A DNA stretch of 6,552 bases. Origin: Xanthobacteraceae bacterium. Its GTDB lineage: Bacteria; Pseudomonadota; Alphaproteobacteria; Rhizobiales; Xanthobacteraceae. The notes under the pieces were generated by a model, which saw nothing but the letters and a program-made list of their open reading frames with translations, was not told the DNA's origin and ran no database searches. Position 1 is the first letter of the stretch. Each line of letters opens with the position of its first letter. Location: NCBI GenBank assembly GCA_030043285.1, contig JASHXZ010000841.1, positions 1 to 6,552 of the forward strand. Reading direction: 5' to 3'. Shown here one piece after another: positions 5,883 to 6,552 of this stretch. The position numbers and the translations under genes are program-made.

Positions 5883-6552
5883 ACGCCGCTTTCGGTTCGG
5901 CTTGCACCGCCCGTGGCGGCACGCTCGAGAACAATGAGCTGAGCCCTTCGGCCATCGTTGGATGGGCAAAATCCGCGTTGGCGAGTTTCGCATAGGAAAG
6001 CCCCGCCACCATTGCGGTGTGCACCGCGGCCATGACTTCACCCGCCGCGGCACCGATCATCGTGAAACCAAGGATGCGATCGTCGCTGTCGCTGACGACA
6101 GCTTTCATAAAACCTTGCCTCTGATCGGTCGCCTGCGCCCCAAGAACGGCGTCCATTGGGAGCGTTGCGACCCGCGCGATGATGCCTTGGCGCTCCGCTT
6201 CGCCTTCGCTGAGCCCGACGCGAGCGAGCGGCGGATCGGTGAACATGCAATAGGGAACCAGCCGGTCGCGGGTGCTGCGATTTCCTCCCGCCAGATTGTC
6301 TCGTACGATGCGAAAGTCGTCTTCGGAGATGTGGGTGAATTGTGGGCTGCCGGCGCATTCTCCGATCGCCCATACGTCGCGCGCACTTGTCTCCAATCGG
6401 CCGTTGACGCGAATGTAGCCGCGCCCGTCCAGCTCGACGCCGGCCTCCTGCAGCCCAATTCCGGCGGTATTCGGCACACGCCCGGCTGCGGCCAGGATGT
6501 CGCTACCATCAATGCTTTGCTCGCCCGAAGGCGTACGTGCGCGAAGCGTAAC
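5881..6552 (-). CDS. FAD-dependent pyridine nucleotide-disulfide oxidoreductase, C-terminal part
   Basis: The frame is open from the window end to a TAA stop and gives 223 residues, about half of a typical 450-480 residue enzyme. The N-terminal FAD domain and the redox-active CxxxxC are outside the window. Visible are DILAAAGRVPNTAGIGL (the ATGRxPN-type motif), a FAD-contact segment DVWAIGECAGSPQFTH, and the dimerisation domain beginning at VPYCMFTDPPLARVGLSE. AHPTMAEGL near the C-terminus carries the His-Glu pair (visible residues 197 and 202) that serves as acid/base in lipoamide dehydrogenase, glutathione reductase and mercuric reductase. The C-terminal tail has no Cys pair, so it is not a classical MerA. 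Many such proteins are annotated as mercuric reductase-like or FAD-containing oxidoreductases of unknown substrate. An internal GTG at 6477 is not the start because conserved sequence continues upstream. It converges with the glycosyltransferase, 22 bp between stops. Confidence 0.9.
   Translation of the reverse strand, partial: VTLRARTPSGEQSIDGSDILAAAGRVPNTAGIGLQEAGVELDGRGYIRVNGRLETSARDVWAIGECAGSPQFTHISEDDFRIVRDNLAGGNRSTRDRLVPYCMFTDPPLARVGLSEGEAERQGIIARVATLPMDAVLGAQATDQRQGFMKAVVSDSDDRILGFTMIGAAAGEVMAAVHTAMVAGLSYAKLANADFAHPTMAEGLSSLFSSVPPRAVQAEPKAA

Noticed and set aside
5869..5888. Short direct repeat TACGCCGC, two copies near the oxidoreductase stop
   Set aside because: Only 8 bp and two copies, no flanking mobile-element features; probably chance in GC-rich DNA.

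Overview
The window looks like chromosomal DNA from a GC-rich alphaproteobacterium. The best guess is Hyphomicrobiales, in the Bradyrhizobium/Xanthobacteraceae sphere. That rests on the high GC content, the residue pattern of the serine hydroxymethyltransferase and the glyA-nrdR pair, and is inference from memory rather than a database comparison. I see no tRNA, rRNA, CRISPR array, insertion sequence or phage gene.

Layout from left to right. (1) Positions 3-419 (+) hold the C-terminal part of a Uma2-family (DUF820) PD-(D/E)XK nuclease-like protein, cut by the window start. (2) Positions 434-910 (-) hold nrdR, the zinc-ribbon/ATP-cone repressor of ribonucleotide reductase genes, converging on the Uma2 gene with 14 bp between the stops. 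(3) Positions 940-2247 (-) hold glyA, which lies 29 bp upstream of nrdR and is probably cotranscribed with it. (4) Positions 2248-2461 are non-coding, with one GC-rich hairpin, an AT-rich patch and the glyA ribosome binding site. (5) Positions 2462-3574 (-) hold an amidohydrolase-2/ACMSD-superfamily TIM-barrel metal enzyme with a perfect Shine-Dalgarno before a GTG start. (6) Positions 3690-4721 (-) hold a radical SAM enzyme with an unusual, shortened SPASM/twitch-like cysteine set at its C-terminus. (7) Positions 4722-4865 form a divergent control region with a GGGGCA/TGCCCC hairpin. (8) Positions 4866-5858 (+) hold a family-2 glycosyltransferase with C-terminal membrane segments. (9) A likely intrinsic terminator lies at 5847-5882. 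(10) Positions 5881-6552 (-) hold the C-terminal part of a FAD-dependent pyridine nucleotide-disulfide oxidoreductase (lipoamide dehydrogenase/mercuric reductase family), cut by the window end.

Functional reading. glyA and nrdR form a housekeeping pair: GlyA makes 5,10-methylene-tetrahydrofolate, which is used among other things for dTMP synthesis, and NrdR controls dNTP supply. The amidohydrolase points the same way as glyA and the radical SAM gene, but gaps of 115 and 214 bp suggest separate transcription units. The most interesting part is the divergent radical SAM/glycosyltransferase pair. It may be a small modification module that acts on an envelope or secreted substrate, but the substrate cannot be read from this window. 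Nothing here amounts to a demonstrably new system; the radical SAM enzyme and its partner are the best candidates for follow-up.
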